Shown piece after piece: positions 36,400 to 46,514 of a stretch of DNA of 64,000 nucleotides; the stretch's first letter is position 1; the number at the start of each line of letters is the position of its first letter. The translations under genes were made by a program, and so were the position numbers. The DNA is taken from the NCBI GenBank assembly GCA_902573235.1, contig CACGIZ010000003.1:1-64000 (forward strand), in the 5' to 3' direction. This DNA comes from an uncultured Pelagibacteraceae bacterium (GTDB taxonomy: Bacteria; Pseudomonadota; Alphaproteobacteria; Pelagibacterales; Pelagibacteraceae). A model generated the notes under the pieces. The model searched no databases. It was not told the origin of the DNA and saw only the letters and a list, made by a program, of their open reading frames with translations.

Positions 36400-36991
36400 A
36401 GTCTGAAATTAATGAATGAACAGTTGCTTTAGTCAGTTTAGTTGAGTGCGAATATTCTTCATGATCAATACCTAATTCAATTTCAGATGAGTCAGATTTA
36501 AATTTGTTTATTTGAACATCGTTAAATTTAAAATGAATAAATTGAACTGATGAAGCTTTTCCCTCTGCTGAAGTTCTATCTACATCTTCTTCAGGTACTG
36601 CTTTAATTAGATCACCGCTAACTTTCATATAAACTTTTTCTTCAATACCACCTACCTTCCCTAAGAAAGCTGCTCGCGAAATAGGATTATCTATTTCGAA
36701 CATTAAAGTAGCTGTTAATTCTTTTCCATTTGGAACTAAGGGATTGTAGGCTGTCAGCTCGTCTTTTAATTGCTCATCTCCACCTTTTTCAATATAGAGC
36801 ATCTCTTGAACTTGAGCCAACATGGTCTCATAACTTTCAAAATAAAATGTTGCATATGGTCCAAGTGGTATTCTTCTATTTTTTTTAAAATCGACAATTT
36901 TTTTTCTTAAATTTTTTCTTTGAATTGTGTAGACATCTAATGGCATAATGTCTTCTTTTTGAATTAATCTTTTTTCTTTTGGCATAATCAT
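36392..36991 (-). CDS. DUF3501 family protein
   Basis: This 199-aa protein matches the DUF3501 family by its start (KEDIMPLDVYTIQRKNLRKK), by VPNGKELTATLMFEID, and by context. Members are consistently encoded beside rubrerythrin and CCG-domain Fe-S oxidoreductases, as here. The biochemical role is unknown, but the company suggests peroxide or iron-sulfur redox chemistry. The start overlaps the stop of the Fe-S gene by 4 bases (ATGA). Confidence 0.8.
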   Translation of the reverse strand: MIMPKEKRLIQKEDIMPLDVYTIQRKNLRKKIVDFKKNRRIPLGPYATFYFESYETMLAQVQEMLYIEKGGDEQLKDELTAYNPLVPNGKELTATLMFEIDNPISRAAFLGKVGGIEEKVYMKVSGDLIKAVPEEDVDRTSAEGKASSVQFIHFKFNDVQINKFKSDSSEIELGIDHEEYSHSTKLTKATVHSLISDFN

Positions 36992-38319
36992 AATCTATAA
37001 CTTTTAGCTACTAATTCTATAGGATGTAGTGCCTCATCATTTGAAATATTTGTGTCAACTTCCAGCTGCTTTAAATGTTTGCCTGCCAAAGGACAATCTG
37101 ATGCCATGTATTTATTATTTTTAGTTTTTATTTGTCTTGCTGTAGGTCTTCCAACTTTGACAGCCAAATCGTGTGTTTGTTTCATTACTCCAAATGTACC
37201 TCCATGTCCTGCACATCTTTCAACAACATCTATTTTTACATTTGGTATTAATTTCAACATATCTCTCGCTTTAATTCCCATATTTTGAGCTCTAGCGTGG
37301 CATGCATGATGGACTGTAACTCCACCATCGATTTCTTGAAGTCCCTCTACAAGACCCTCTTTACTAGCTATATCAACTACATATTCATCAATATCCATAA
37401 CATTTGATGATAATTTTTTAATGTTTTCATCGTTTGGTAATAATAGAGGCCACTCAAACTTGAGCATTAAACCACAACTAGCTGTTAATGTTATAATTTT
37501 ATAACCTTTTTCGATCCATCCCAAAAGATCTTTTGAAACTTTTTTTGCCTGTTGAACAACTTTTGGTAAATCAGCTTGCTCTAAAAATGGCATACCACAA
37601 CAACCTGGATAAGCTTCCTGCACTTCGACACCATTTTTTTTTAATACTTTTAAAGCAGCAATACCTGTATTTTTTTTATTAAAATTTACAAAACACGTAG
37701 AGTAAATAACAACTTTTCGTTCTTTATTAGTTTTTTCAAAATTAATTTTACTATTATTCTTTTTAAAAAAGTTTGAAAAAGTTTCCGAATTATACTTTGG
37801 TAATTGAACCCTAATATCTATTCCAGCAATTATTTCTAAAATCTTTCTTGTGATTTTATTTTTAACACTTGATGCCCAATTTATTAACTTTGCAAACATT
37901 ACTCCTATTTTTCCATTCCTATCAATTTCAGCTAATTGTCTAGGGACCAAAGGTAACTTATTTTGTTTTTTTTGAGCAGTTCTATATCTCAACATTAAGT
38001 GGGGGAAATCTAAATCAAAATCATGAGGTGGTACATAAGGACATTTAGTCATAAAACACATGTCACATAATGTACAAGCATCAACTACAGGAGCAAATTG
38101 CTCACTTGATAAACTTTCAACATCCTCATTTTTAGACTCGTCAATCATATCGAAAAGTTTTGGGAATGAGTCACAAAGATTAAAACACCTTCTGCATCCA
38201 TGGCATATATCAAATACCCTTCTCATTTCATCATCTAATTTTTTTGGATCTAAAAAATCTGGATGTTCAAAATTTAATGGATGACGTATAGGTGCTTCTG
38301 TGCTTCCTTCTTTGCTCAT
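36988..38319 (-). CDS. CCG-domain Fe-S oxidoreductase (GlpC/HdrB-like)
   Basis: This roughly 443-aa protein has two N-terminal 4Fe-4S motifs (CHGCRRCFNLCD and CTLCDMCFMTKCP), then two cysteine-rich CCG domains (GCCGMPF and CAGHGGTFG), the layout of GlpC, GlcF and HdrB-type redox subunits. In this neighbourhood it likely passes electrons to rubrerythrin. I chose ATG 38319 (MSKEGSTEAP), because the upstream in-frame ATG at 38364 would lie in the 38345-38365 hairpin. It sits between rubrerythrin and DUF3501 on one transcript. Confidence 0.88.
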   Translation of the reverse strand: MSKEGSTEAPIRHPLNFEHPDFLDPKKLDDEMRRVFDICHGCRRCFNLCDSFPKLFDMIDESKNEDVESLSSEQFAPVVDACTLCDMCFMTKCPYVPPHDFDLDFPHLMLRYRTAQKKQNKLPLVPRQLAEIDRNGKIGVMFAKLINWASSVKNKITRKILEIIAGIDIRVQLPKYNSETFSNFFKKNNSKINFEKTNKERKVVIYSTCFVNFNKKNTGIAALKVLKKNGVEVQEAYPGCCGMPFLEQADLPKVVQQAKKVSKDLLGWIEKGYKIITLTASCGLMLKFEWPLLLPNDENIKKLSSNVMDIDEYVVDIASKEGLVEGLQEIDGGVTVHHACHARAQNMGIKARDMLKLIPNVKIDVVERCAGHGGTFGVMKQTHDLAVKVGRPTARQIKTKNNKYMASDCPLAGKHLKQLEVDTNISNDEALHPIELVAKSYRL

Positions 38320-38344
38320 ATTTGATAATTTAATTATGAATTTT

Positions 38345-38365
38345 AGTGGGCATAAACCGCCCACT
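38345..38365 (-). terminator. Perfect 7-bp hairpin between rubrerythrin and Fe-S gene
   Basis: AGTGGGC (38345-38351) and GCCCACT (38359-38365) pair exactly around a 7-base loop, but no T-run follows on the minus strand. It may be a processing or partial termination site that lowers expression of the downstream genes relative to rubrerythrin. Confidence 0.5.
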
Positions 38366-38377
38366 AAATAATTTCGA

Positions 38378-38794
38378 TTAGCTAATAGACTCTAAAGTTT
38401 TTTGGAATTTACCAGCATGTGATTTTTCAGCTTTTGCTAATGTTTCAAACCAATCAGCAATTTCCTCAAAACCTTCTTCTCTAGCAGTTTTTGCCATACC
38501 TGGATACATATCTGTATATTCATGTGTTTCCCCAGCTACTGCAGACTCTAGATTCGCTTTAGTTTCACCTATTGGTTTACCTGTTGCAGGGTCACCAACT
38601 TGTTCTAGATACTCAAGATGTCCATGTGCATGTCCAGTTTCACCCTCGGCTGTTGATCTAAAAACTGTAGCTACATCGTTATAACCTTCAATATCAGCTT
38701 TTTGAGCGAAATATAAATATCTTCTATTTGCTTGACTCTCACCCGCAAATGCTGCCTTAAGGTTTTCTTCTGTTTTTGTTCCTTTTAATGACAT
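38378..38794 (-). CDS. Rubrerythrin, ferritin-like di-iron protein
   Basis: This 138-aa protein is a rubrerythrin-type di-iron peroxide reductase lacking a rubredoxin domain. Iron-ligand helices are recognised by [32 protein letters not shown] and [12 protein letters not shown]. It probably reduces hydrogen peroxide using electrons from the co-transcribed CCG-domain protein. An Irr-box-like palindrome lies 60-76 bases upstream of the start, suggesting control by iron or heme status through the adjacent Irr gene. Confidence 0.93.
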   Translation of the reverse strand: MSLKGTKTEENLKAAFAGESQANRRYLYFAQKADIEGYNDVATVFRSTAEGETGHAHGHLEYLEQVGDPATGKPIGETKANLESAVAGETHEYTDMYPGMAKTAREEGFEEIADWFETLAKAEKSHAGKFQKTLESIS

Positions 38795-38853
38795 TTTTAT
38801 CTCCTTAATTAATGTTAAATACTATATAGTTTTAAAAACAAAGATGTCAACAG

Positions 38854-38870
38854 TTTAGAATAATTATAAT
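38854..38870. promoter_or_regulatory. Irr-box-like palindrome upstream of rubrerythrin
   Basis: TTTAGAATAATTATAAT matches the rhizobial Irr box form TTTAGAA-N3-TTCTAAA at 12 of 14 specified positions. It lies in the rubrerythrin promoter region, between that gene and irr. The match is by eye from recalled consensus. Confidence 0.5.
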
Positions 38871-38899
38871 ATATTATTTAAACTATTGAAATTATTATA

Positions 38900-39328
38900 T
38901 TATTTTTGATTTTGATTATCAGTTGCAACTTTAACTAAAACTTCAACTGAATTTATTTTTTTTCCTAAGATATTTTTTTTAATCTTGGGCGTTTCTATAA
39001 TTTTATCGTCACAATCAATTAATTCATTTGTGTCTTCATCAAAAAAATGATGGTGATTTGTGGTATTGGTATCAAAATAACTTTTATCACTGTTAATGGA
39101 AATTTCTTTTAAGTAACCCTTTTTTTTGAATGCATGTACAGTGTTGTAAACTGTTGCTAAAGATATCTTTTCGTTCAATTCTCTAGAAATATTTTTCGCT
39201 AAATCATTTATTGTAAAGTGAAAAGTATGATCCCTATTAAACAATACTTCACAGATTTTTAGCCTTTGTTTTGTAGGTCTTAATCCTGAAGAACGTAATT
39301 TGTTAGTAAATTCAGCGTTTTTAAGCAT
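38900..39328 (-). CDS. irr: Irr-type Fur-family iron/heme response regulator
   Basis: This 142-aa regulator has the Fur winged-helix N-domain with [11 protein letters not shown] and [12 protein letters not shown], and the HHHFFDED stretch that is the heme-sensing His cluster of Irr proteins. The N-terminal heme motif GCPWHD of Bradyrhizobium Irr is not seen. Irr represses or activates iron-related genes according to heme availability. It is transcribed divergently from fabA-fabB-fabI, an arrangement common in Alphaproteobacteria, and lies 105 bases from the rubrerythrin start. A palindromic box sits 6 bases before its own start, consistent with autoregulation. Confidence 0.88.
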   Translation of the reverse strand: MLKNAEFTNKLRSSGLRPTKQRLKICEVLFNRDHTFHFTINDLAKNISRELNEKISLATVYNTVHAFKKKGYLKEISINSDKSYFDTNTTNHHHFFDEDTNELIDCDDKIIETPKIKKNILGKKINSVEVLVKVATDNQNQK

Positions 39329-39333
39329 AGTTA

Positions 39334-39350
39334 TTTATAATAATTCTAAA
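39334..39350. promoter_or_regulatory. Irr-box-like palindrome between irr and fabA
   Basis: TTTATAATAATTCTAAA matches TTTAGAA-N3-TTCTAAA at 13 of 14 specified positions. It begins 6 bases upstream of the irr ATG, so binding would block irr and could also affect fabA. Confidence 0.55.
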
Positions 39351-39401
39351 CTTTATGTATATTATAATTCTGCAAAATCAAGTATTAAGATGTTCTATCT
39401 T

Positions 39402-39902
39402 ATGAAAAAAAACTCCTACTCATATGATGAACTAATAAATTGTGGAAATGGTGGACTTTTTGGACCTGGAAATGCCAAATTACCACTTCCACCAATGCTA
39501 ATGTTTGATAGAATTATAGAAATTAATGATAACAATGGCGCTTTTAAAAAAGGGTCACTTAAAGCTGAACTAGACATTAAAAAAGATATGTGGTTTTTTG
39601 ATTGCCATTTTAGAGACGACCCTGTAATGCCTGGTTGCCTTGGTCTTGATGCAATGTGGCAGCTAGTAGGTTTTTACTTGGGTTGGATTGGTAATCCTGG
39701 GAAAGGTAGGGCTTTAGGAGTTGGGACAGTAAAGTTTACAGGTGAAGTTTTACAAAATGTAAAATTAGTAAAATATGAAATTGATATGAAAAAAATTATG
39801 TCTCCAGGGGGGACGACTGTAGGACTTGCTAATGGAGTTGTTTCAGCAGATGGAAAAAAGATTTATTCTGCGGAAAGTTTAAAGGTTGGATTATTTAAAT
39901 AA
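39402..39902 (+). CDS. fabA: 3-hydroxydecanoyl-ACP dehydratase/isomerase
   Basis: This 166-aa hotdog enzyme dehydrates 3-hydroxydecanoyl-ACP and isomerises the product to the cis-3 form, starting unsaturated fatty acid synthesis. The active-site stretch [20 protein letters not shown] (His and Asp) is almost identical to E. coli FabA. I chose ATG 39402 ([11 protein letters not shown]) by alignment with E. coli; ATG 39390 is an alternative, and earlier ATGs would run into the irr promoter. The stop overlaps the fabB start. Confidence 0.95.
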   Translation: MKKNSYSYDELINCGNGGLFGPGNAKLPLPPMLMFDRIIEINDNNGAFKKGSLKAELDIKKDMWFFDCHFRDDPVMPGCLGLDAMWQLVGFYLGWIGNPGKGRALGVGTVKFTGEVLQNVKLVKYEIDMKKIMSPGGTTVGLANGVVSADGKKIYSAESLKVGLFK

Positions 39903-41113
39903 TGAGAAGAGTTGTAATAACAGGTCTTGGAATTGTTTCATGCTTAGGTAATAATCAAGAAGAAGTCTATCAATCATTAAAAAATTCTAAATCAGGTATC
40001 TCTTATGCTGAAGAATACAAGGAACATAACTTAAAAAGTCATGTTCACGGAAAACCGAAAATTAAATTAGAAGACCATATCGATAGAAAAACAATAAGAT
40101 TTATGGGATCAGGATCAGCATATAATTACATTGCAATGAAAGAAGCAATTAATGACTCCGGACTTGAAGAAAAAGAAGTAAGTAATTTTAAAACTGGAAT
40201 AGTCATGGGTTCGGGTGGACCTTCAATTGAAAATGTAATTCTTGCAGCTGACAAAACTAGAGCCAAAACTCCGAAGTTAATGGGTCCATTTGTGGTTCCA
40301 AGAACTATGGCAAGTACGGCATCAGCGACTTTAGCTGTTCCATTTAAAATTAAAGGTATAAATTATACGATGAGTTCAGCATGTGCTACAAGTGGCCACT
40401 GTATTGGTAATTCAATGGAATTAATACAAATGGGGAAACAAGATATTGTTTTTGCAGGAGGAAGTGAGGAAATCCACTGGGCCATGACCGCAATGTTTGA
40501 TGCCATGACTGCTTTATCATCAAAATATAATGATACTCCAGAAACTGCTTCAAGAGCATATGACAAAACAAGAGATGGTTTTGTAATAGCAGGTGGTGGT
40601 GGAGTGTTAGTGCTTGAAGAATATGAACATGCTAAAGCTAGAGGTGCAAAAATTTATGCAGAATTAACTGGTTATGGGGCTACATCAGATGGATATGATA
40701 TGGTAGCACCTTCAGGTGAAGGTGCAGTTAGATGTATGAAAATGGCTATGACAACATCTAAAAATAAAATTGATTATATTAATACGCACGGAACATCTAC
40801 ACCAGTTGGAGATATTACAGAATTAAACGCTGTCAAAGACACTTTTGGAAATAATATCCCAAAAATTAGTTCAACAAAATCTTTATCTGGACATCCATTG
40901 GGTGCAGCATCTGTCCATGAGGCTATCTATTGCTTAATTATGATGAAGAATAATTTCATTGCTGGATCAGCTAATATTTCTGAAATAGATGAAGAAGCTA
41001 AGAAATTCCCTATAGTAGCCAAAACAGAAACTGAGGCAACTTTAAATGCAGTTATGTCTAATAGTTTTGGTTTTGGTGGAACCAATGCGGCTTTGATTTT
41101 TGAAAAGGTTTAA
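39902..41113 (+). CDS. fabB: 3-oxoacyl-ACP synthase I
   Basis: This 403-aa condensing enzyme elongates both saturated and cis-unsaturated acyl-ACPs. The nucleophile is Cys161 in [10 protein letters not shown], and the catalytic histidines are in NTHGTSTP and SGHPLGAAS. With fabA upstream (TAATG overlap) and fabI downstream (2-base gap), it forms the unsaturated fatty acid operon beside irr. Confidence 0.97.
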   Translation: MRRVVITGLGIVSCLGNNQEEVYQSLKNSKSGISYAEEYKEHNLKSHVHGKPKIKLEDHIDRKTIRFMGSGSAYNYIAMKEAINDSGLEEKEVSNFKTGIVMGSGGPSIENVILAADKTRAKTPKLMGPFVVPRTMASTASATLAVPFKIKGINYTMSSACATSGHCIGNSMELIQMGKQDIVFAGGSEEIHWAMTAMFDAMTALSSKYNDTPETASRAYDKTRDGFVIAGGGGVLVLEEYEHAKARGAKIYAELTGYGATSDGYDMVAPSGEGAVRCMKMAMTTSKNKIDYINTHGTSTPVGDITELNAVKDTFGNNIPKISSTKSLSGHPLGAASVHEAIYCLIMMKNNFIAGSANISEIDEEAKKFPIVAKTETEATLNAVMSNSFGFGGTNAALIFEKV

Positions 41114-41115
41114 TT

Positions 41116-41901
41116 ATGAGTTTAATGAAGGGTAAAAAAGGATTGATTATGGGAGTTGCTAATGAACGATCTATTGCTTGGGGTATTTCACAAAAATTAG
41201 CTGAGGCAGGAGCTGAATTAGCATTCACATATTTAGGTGACGCTCTTAAAAAAAGAGTTGTTCCTTTAGCTGAAAAATTGAATTCAAAGGTAACATTTAG
41301 TTGCGATGTCGAGAAAAAAGAAGAAGTTGTTAAATTATTTGAGGATATCAAGTCCAAATGGGGGGAAATCGATTTTGTAGTACATGCAGTTGCTTTTTCA
41401 GATAAGTCAGAATTATCAGGTGAATATTTAAATACAACAAGGGAAAACTTTTTAAGGAGTATGTTAATCTCCTGTTTTTCATTTACAGAAGTTGCAAAAG
41501 AAGCATCAAAAATAATGAAACAAGGTGGAAGTCTTCTTACATTAACTTACGAGTCTACCAAAGCTATTCCAAATTATAATGTAATGGGCGTTTGTAAATC
41601 AGCTTTAGAAGCTAGCGTCAAATACTTGGCTAGAGATTTGGGTGCGAAAAGCATGAGAGTAAATGCAATAAGTGCAGGACCCATTAAAACATTAGCGGCC
41701 TCTGCTATTGGGGATGCTAAATTCTTATATAAATGGAATGAAGATCATTCTTTTCTTAAGAGAAATGTTGATATTTATGATGTTGGAAATTCAGCTCTCT
41801 ATCTATTAAGCGACCTTGCGAATGGTGTAACAGGCGAAATTCACTACGTAGATGCTGGTTACAATAAAATGGGAATGCCTGATCCAAAAAATATAACATA
41901 A
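41116..41901 (+). CDS. fabI: Enoyl-ACP reductase, NADH-dependent
   Basis: This 261-aa short-chain dehydrogenase completes each round of fatty acid elongation. The FabI-type glycine motif GVANERSIAWGI and the catalytic Tyr154 and Lys161 in YNVMGVCK (Tyr-x6-Lys spacing) identify it. It is the last gene of fabA-fabB-fabI; the next gene is convergent with a 2-base gap. Confidence 0.96.
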   Translation: MSLMKGKKGLIMGVANERSIAWGISQKLAEAGAELAFTYLGDALKKRVVPLAEKLNSKVTFSCDVEKKEEVVKLFEDIKSKWGEIDFVVHAVAFSDKSELSGEYLNTTRENFLRSMLISCFSFTEVAKEASKIMKQGGSLLTLTYESTKAIPNYNVMGVCKSALEASVKYLARDLGAKSMRVNAISAGPIKTLAASAIGDAKFLYKWNEDHSFLKRNVDIYDVGNSALYLLSDLANGVTGEIHYVDAGYNKMGMPDPKNIT

Positions 41902-41903
41902 TT

Positions 41904-44084
41904 TTAATATAAGTTTTGTTTTGATTTAACAACTCTTAGCTCTAATAAGTGTTCGTGACCTACGCCATCTTTATCAATTCTACTAATTACAGATTTAATA
42001 TTCCACCCATTATCTAAAAACCAATCAAATCCAGATTCCAAAATAACCATTGAGCTATAGTTTTTATCAATAGTAGTACTATATTTGGTTGTTTCTCCAA
42101 CGAAGTTAGCTTTTACATCTGATCCATCTGTAAGATCTTTATCAAAATCTATCTTAAAATAAGGAATAAATAATGAATCGTTAAGATATATTTCTTTCTC
42201 AATCGCAGATCCTAAAGAAATTGATGATGTTTCAAGTTCTCTTTTATCAAATTTTAATTTTGAGCTACTGCTACCCGTCTCAGAATATCCATCAAATTTT
42301 ACAAAACCAAAATTAAATTTGGAATAATTGTGTAATTTATAACTTTTATGGATATTTTTAAAATTATATTTAATCGAACCAAAAACTTGGTTTGCTTTAA
42401 ATTTACCTTTTACAACATTAGAAGGGTTTGAAGTATCAACAATACGTGTCGTTGCGTAAGTAGTTTTTCCAAATCCTAAAAAAGAATCGATATAATTTTT
42501 TTCTGATCCTTGCCAAGTATTATATAAAGATAAATTATCAGATCTTGCTAAAGATCTGGTACTATCCTTAATACCTACATTAGATTGATCATCTTCATGC
42601 CGTAAAGCAAGTCCAAATAAAGAGCCTTTATCATAATTAACATCTGCACCTACTGTAAAACTCTCAGTTCTGTTTATTATTCCTAAATTGCCGTCTGAAC
42701 TCATATTAAGTCTACCTTTTTGAATTGAGCCAGCTGACCAAAATGCCCAATTATTTGGCGTCATTCCATAATTTTCTTTTAAATATTTTGTTAATGGAAG
42801 TTCACTAATTAGATCATTAATATTTTCTGAAGATGAATTTTTATATTTATCAATATAATGATCAAATAATTCTGTTGTTATTTGTTCATTATAATTATTT
42901 TGATTAGCTAGAGTTAATCTCATATCTTTAATTTGAGTCGATTTATTAATACCAACCCTTCTAAACTGCTCCATTCTACGCATGACTTGATTGGTAGTAT
43001 TAAACATAAATCTTTTAGCATGTTCTGTTTGTGCGTTTGCCATTCCACTTACTTGCTTATCATCGAACGCATTGTAAGTACTGCCACTAGCTTCTGTTGA
43101 ATTAATTGTTAACGTTGTTTGACCACTTACTGTTGCACTTTCGCCAGCTGTTCCACCATATTCTATTACATACGCACCAACTATGTGAGTACACGGTAAG
43201 TCATTCCATTGGCCTTTATTATCACCAGAACCGTACATATGTGCACAGTCTTCTTCTCCAATGTCTTCACTATTATGATCATTTGGTTCTAAATCTTTCC
43301 AATTTTCAAATTCATATCCTGATGCTACTTCACAATCTTCATCAGCTGCCTCTGCTTTTATACCAATTTCAACCTGACAAAAAAAAGTGTATCCATTATC
43401 AGGTCCTGAAACCCATTCCCAGGTTCCTTCCGTCTGAGCGTGTGTATTAGATGTATATGTTGAATTATCAGACCCACCAATCCAAGTGTTGGTAGCAAGT
43501 TTATTTTTAATAAAATTATTTTCAGCTGCGCTTGTAATTGTTACAAGATAACCTGTTAAACCTTCATAAGTTGAGGCTTCTGCTGCTGTTTTTGCATCAG
43601 TCCAATTAATATTTCCAGTTACAAGTTGATAATAATGACCATTTCCTGAAAAATAATTTGTACCAGCTGGAGTTACAGCAACAGTAATAGTGGGGGATCC
43701 AGCAGCACCATCACCTTTAAATGATAATGTTGCAAGAGCATTATTTATATCATCTTGTGTTCCTCTAAAACCAATTTCTGTGAGAGAATTACCTGTACAA
43801 GAAGAAGGTACACTTGAATTGTCACTTGAATAACCACAATAGCCCGCTGCCTGCATAAGGTTAGTAACAGACGTTACTTTTATATTTCCATCAGATGCGA
43901 CTGCTGAAACGAGAAGAGTTCCTGTGTAACCACTTATACTAGGTGTTGTTCCTGAACTTGATAATAAAACGAAATCAGTTGTATCAGTTGTTAAAGTTGA
44001 TGGCATTGTAACTGTGCCTGAATAAGCTTTATTACTGTTAAAGAGAAAGATAAGAATTATTAAACTTAAAACAGTAACTCTCAT
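41904..44084 (-). CDS. Secreted C-type lectin domain protein with C-terminal autotransporter barrel
   Basis: This 726-aa protein has a signal peptide (1-22), a Thr/Ser-rich beta region (about 24-140), a C-type lectin domain (about 148-310), a helical linker (about 345-440) and a beta-rich C-terminal region (about 445-726) with the alternating pattern of an autotransporter barrel. The lectin has WIGGSD, EPN (266-268) and WND (293-295), the calcium/sugar-binding positions that in animal lectins favour mannose-type sugars. Cysteines at 236, 251, 280 and 298 could form the lectin disulfides. The final residue is aromatic (Tyr). I infer surface display and glycan or particle binding. It follows pnp by 42 bases. 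Confidence 0.82.
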   Translation of the reverse strand: MRVTVLSLIILIFLFNSNKAYSGTVTMPSTLTTDTTDFVLLSSSGTTPSISGYTGTLLVSAVASDGNIKVTSVTNLMQAAGYCGYSSDNSSVPSSCTGNSLTEIGFRGTQDDINNALATLSFKGDGAAGSPTITVAVTPAGTNYFSGNGHYYQLVTGNINWTDAKTAAEASTYEGLTGYLVTITSAAENNFIKNKLATNTWIGGSDNSTYTSNTHAQTEGTWEWVSGPDNGYTFFCQVEIGIKAEAADEDCEVASGYEFENWKDLEPNDHNSEDIGEEDCAHMYGSGDNKGQWNDLPCTHIVGAYVIEYGGTAGESATVSGQTTLTINSTEASGSTYNAFDDKQVSGMANAQTEHAKRFMFNTTNQVMRRMEQFRRVGINKSTQIKDMRLTLANQNNYNEQITTELFDHYIDKYKNSSSENINDLISELPLTKYLKENYGMTPNNWAFWSAGSIQKGRLNMSSDGNLGIINRTESFTVGADVNYDKGSLFGLALRHEDDQSNVGIKDSTRSLARSDNLSLYNTWQGSEKNYIDSFLGFGKTTYATTRIVDTSNPSNVVKGKFKANQVFGSIKYNFKNIHKSYKLHNYSKFNFGFVKFDGYSETGSSSSKLKFDKRELETSSISLGSAIEKEIYLNDSLFIPYFKIDFDKDLTDGSDVKANFVGETTKYSTTIDKNYSSMVILESGFDWFLDNGWNIKSVISRIDKDGVGHEHLLELRVVKSKQNLY

Positions 44085-44126
44085 AAAATAATTTAATTAT
44101 TCTACTTATTTCTTGATTTTTACATA

Positions 44127-46199
44127 TTAAACTAAAGCTTGTTTAATAGATAATTTTACTTTTCCTCTATCAAATCCGATTACTTTAACTTTCACTTCGT
44201 CACCTTCTTTTACAACATCAGTAACTTTAGCAACCCTTTTATCTGCAAGTTCTGAAATGTGGACAAGTCCATCTTGTTTACCTAAGAAATTAACAAATGC
44301 ACCAAACTCCATAATCTTCATAACTTTTCCTGAATAGATTTTATTTAATTCAGCTTTTGCTGTGATATCTTTAATCATTTGCATAGCAGTGTTTCTAGAC
44401 TCCTCATCCGGAGCAGCAACTGTTACTACGCCCTCATCATTTACATCTACTTTTGCACCTGATTTTTCAACTATCTCTCGTATCGTTGCACCACCTTTTC
44501 CAATTACAGCAGCAATATCTTTTTTGTCGACATTAATCTTTTCCATTTTTGGAGTATGTTTTCCAACATCAGACCTTGAAGCTGATAAAGCTTTATTCAT
44601 CTCTCCTAAAATATGAATTCTTCCATCTTTAGCTTGGCTAAGTGCTTGTTCCATAATCTCAAATGTAATACCTGTAATTTTTATATCCATTTGAAGAGAG
44701 GTAATTCCCTCCTTAGTTCCAGCAACTTTAAAATCCATATCACCTAAATGATCCTCATCACCTAGAATGTCTGACAAAACACTAAAATCATCACCTTCCT
44801 TGATTAATCCCATTGCTATACCTGCAACAGGTTCTTTTATTGGTACTCCAGCATCCATTAAAGCAAGTGAAGTTCCACAAACAGTTGCCATTGAGGACGA
44901 GCCGTTAGATTCAGTAATTTCAGAAACTACTCTAAAAGTATAAGGAAACGCCTCTTTTGATGGTAATGAAGAATGAATAGCTCTCCATGCTAATTTACCA
45001 TGTCCTATTTCTCTTCTTCCAGTTCCTATTCTTCCTGTTTCACCCACAGAAAAAGGTGGAAAGTTATAATGAAGCATAAATCTTTCTCTTTGTAATCCGT
45101 CTAGGCTTTCAATTCTCTGTTCATCATCAGATGTACCTAAAGTAGCTGTTACAATTGCTTGCGTTTCTCCTCTAGTAAACAAAGCAGAGCCATGTGTTCT
45201 TGGCAAAATACCAACCTCACACGAAATTGGCCTAACATCAGATAAACCTCTGCCATCAATTCTATTTTTATTTTTTAGAATATCTGTTCTTACTATAGTT
45301 TTTTCTAAATTTTTTAGTTCAGAATTCACATCAAGATCAGTATAATTTTCATTTTCTTCATAAAGCTTTTTAGCCTTATCTGTAATTTCTGAAATTTGAT
45401 TTGATCTATCTTGCTTATCTCTTGTCGCAAAAGCTATTTTAAGATCTTCTGTGAAAGTTTCTTCAAGTTTTTTCTTTACTTCAGAAAGATCTTTCTTTTC
45501 AACAGTCCATTCCTGTTTTCTACATTCATTTGCAAGTTCCTCTATCATTTTAATTACTGGAACAAAACCTTCGTGACCAAATTTTACTGCATTTAACATT
45601 TCTTCCTCTGTTAATCCACTTGCTTCAGACTCAACCATAAGAACAGCATCTTTTGTACCTGCTACAACTAAATCTAATTTTGATTTTTCCAGTTGAACTT
45701 TTGAAGGATTTAAAACATATTTTCCATCGATGAATCCAACTCTAGAAGCTCCAACTGGACCCATAAATGGCATTCCTGATATAGCTAGTGCAGCTGAAGA
45801 AGCTATAATCGATAAAATATCTGCTTCATTTTCTTTATCATAAGAAATAACAGTTGGTAATAGCTGAACCTCATTTTTAAATTCATCAGGAAATAGTGGT
45901 CTGATTGGTCTGTCAATTAGCCTGGAAATTAATGTTTCACTTTCAGTTGGTCTTGCTTCTCTCTTAAAGTATCCACCTGGAATTTTTCCTGCTGCGTAAT
46001 ATTTTTCCTGGTAATTTACAGATAATGGAAAGTAATCCACATCAGGATTTACTTTTTTTGCTCCCACCACTGTTGCTAAAACGACTGTCTCTCCACATGT
46101 TGCTATTATTGCACCATCTGCCTGTCTTGCTATTTTACCTGTTTCTAAGCTTATTTTTTTTCCTGCTAATTCAATTTCCTTCTTATATATTTTAAACAT
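44127..46199 (-). CDS. pnp: Polyribonucleotide nucleotidyltransferase
   Basis: This 690-aa PNPase degrades RNA phosphorolytically from the 3' end. Two RNase PH domains are present (for example [13 protein letters not shown]-like [14 protein letters not shown] and [13 protein letters not shown]), followed by a KH domain ([15 protein letters not shown]) and an S1 domain ([17 protein letters not shown]). It follows rpsO, as in most Proteobacteria. The 57-base rpsO-pnp gap contains a CGAACGAAA-type repeat instead of an obvious stem-loop. Confidence 0.97.
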   Translation of the reverse strand: MFKIYKKEIELAGKKISLETGKIARQADGAIIATCGETVVLATVVGAKKVNPDVDYFPLSVNYQEKYYAAGKIPGGYFKREARPTESETLISRLIDRPIRPLFPDEFKNEVQLLPTVISYDKENEADILSIIASSAALAISGMPFMGPVGASRVGFIDGKYVLNPSKVQLEKSKLDLVVAGTKDAVLMVESEASGLTEEEMLNAVKFGHEGFVPVIKMIEELANECRKQEWTVEKKDLSEVKKKLEETFTEDLKIAFATRDKQDRSNQISEITDKAKKLYEENENYTDLDVNSELKNLEKTIVRTDILKNKNRIDGRGLSDVRPISCEVGILPRTHGSALFTRGETQAIVTATLGTSDDEQRIESLDGLQRERFMLHYNFPPFSVGETGRIGTGRREIGHGKLAWRAIHSSLPSKEAFPYTFRVVSEITESNGSSSMATVCGTSLALMDAGVPIKEPVAGIAMGLIKEGDDFSVLSDILGDEDHLGDMDFKVAGTKEGITSLQMDIKITGITFEIMEQALSQAKDGRIHILGEMNKALSASRSDVGKHTPKMEKINVDKKDIAAVIGKGGATIREIVEKSGAKVDVNDEGVVTVAAPDEESRNTAMQMIKDITAKAELNKIYSGKVMKIMEFGAFVNFLGKQDGLVHISELADKRVAKVTDVVKEGDEVKVKVIGFDRGKVKLSIKQALV

Positions 46200-46206
46200 T
46201 TCATTT

Positions 46207-46240
46207 CCATTTCGTTTCGTTCGTTTCGTTCCATCTCGTT
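46207..46240. repeat. Short tandem CGAACGAAA-type repeat in rpsO-pnp gap
   Basis: On the transcribed (minus) strand the leader of pnp reads as overlapping copies of GAACGA and GAAACGA just upstream of the start. It is unusually G-rich for this genome and has no clear self-complementarity. Confidence 0.6.
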
Positions 46241-46256
46241 CTATCTTCCTTGAGTT

Positions 46257-46505
46257 TTACTTTCTTAAATTCAATTTCGACAGTACATTTTTGTAAGAGT
46301 CCATCTTATTTTTTTTAAGATAGTCTAACAATTTTTTTCTTCGATTTACTGCTCTCAACAATCCAACTGATGAATGTTTGTCTTTCTTGAACTGCTTGAT
46401 ATGTCTAGAGAGAGTTTCAATTTTTTCAGTTAATAAAGCAATCTGTATTTCTGAAGAACCTGTGTCTTTATCATGCATTGCTAACTCTTGTACTTTTTTG
46501 TTCAT
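46257..46505 (-). CDS. rpsO: 30S ribosomal protein S15
   Basis: This 82-aa protein binds the central domain of 16S rRNA. The signature HDKDTGSSEIQIALLTEKI, then LSRHIKQFKKDKHSSVGLL, is unmistakable. It is a little shorter at the N-terminus than the usual 88-89 residues. It lies between rbfA and pnp; truB, normally between rbfA and rpsO, is absent. Confidence 0.97.
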   Translation of the reverse strand: MNKKVQELAMHDKDTGSSEIQIALLTEKIETLSRHIKQFKKDKHSSVGLLRAVNRRKKLLDYLKKNKMDSYKNVLSKLNLRK

Positions 46506-46514
46506 ATCTTTTTC

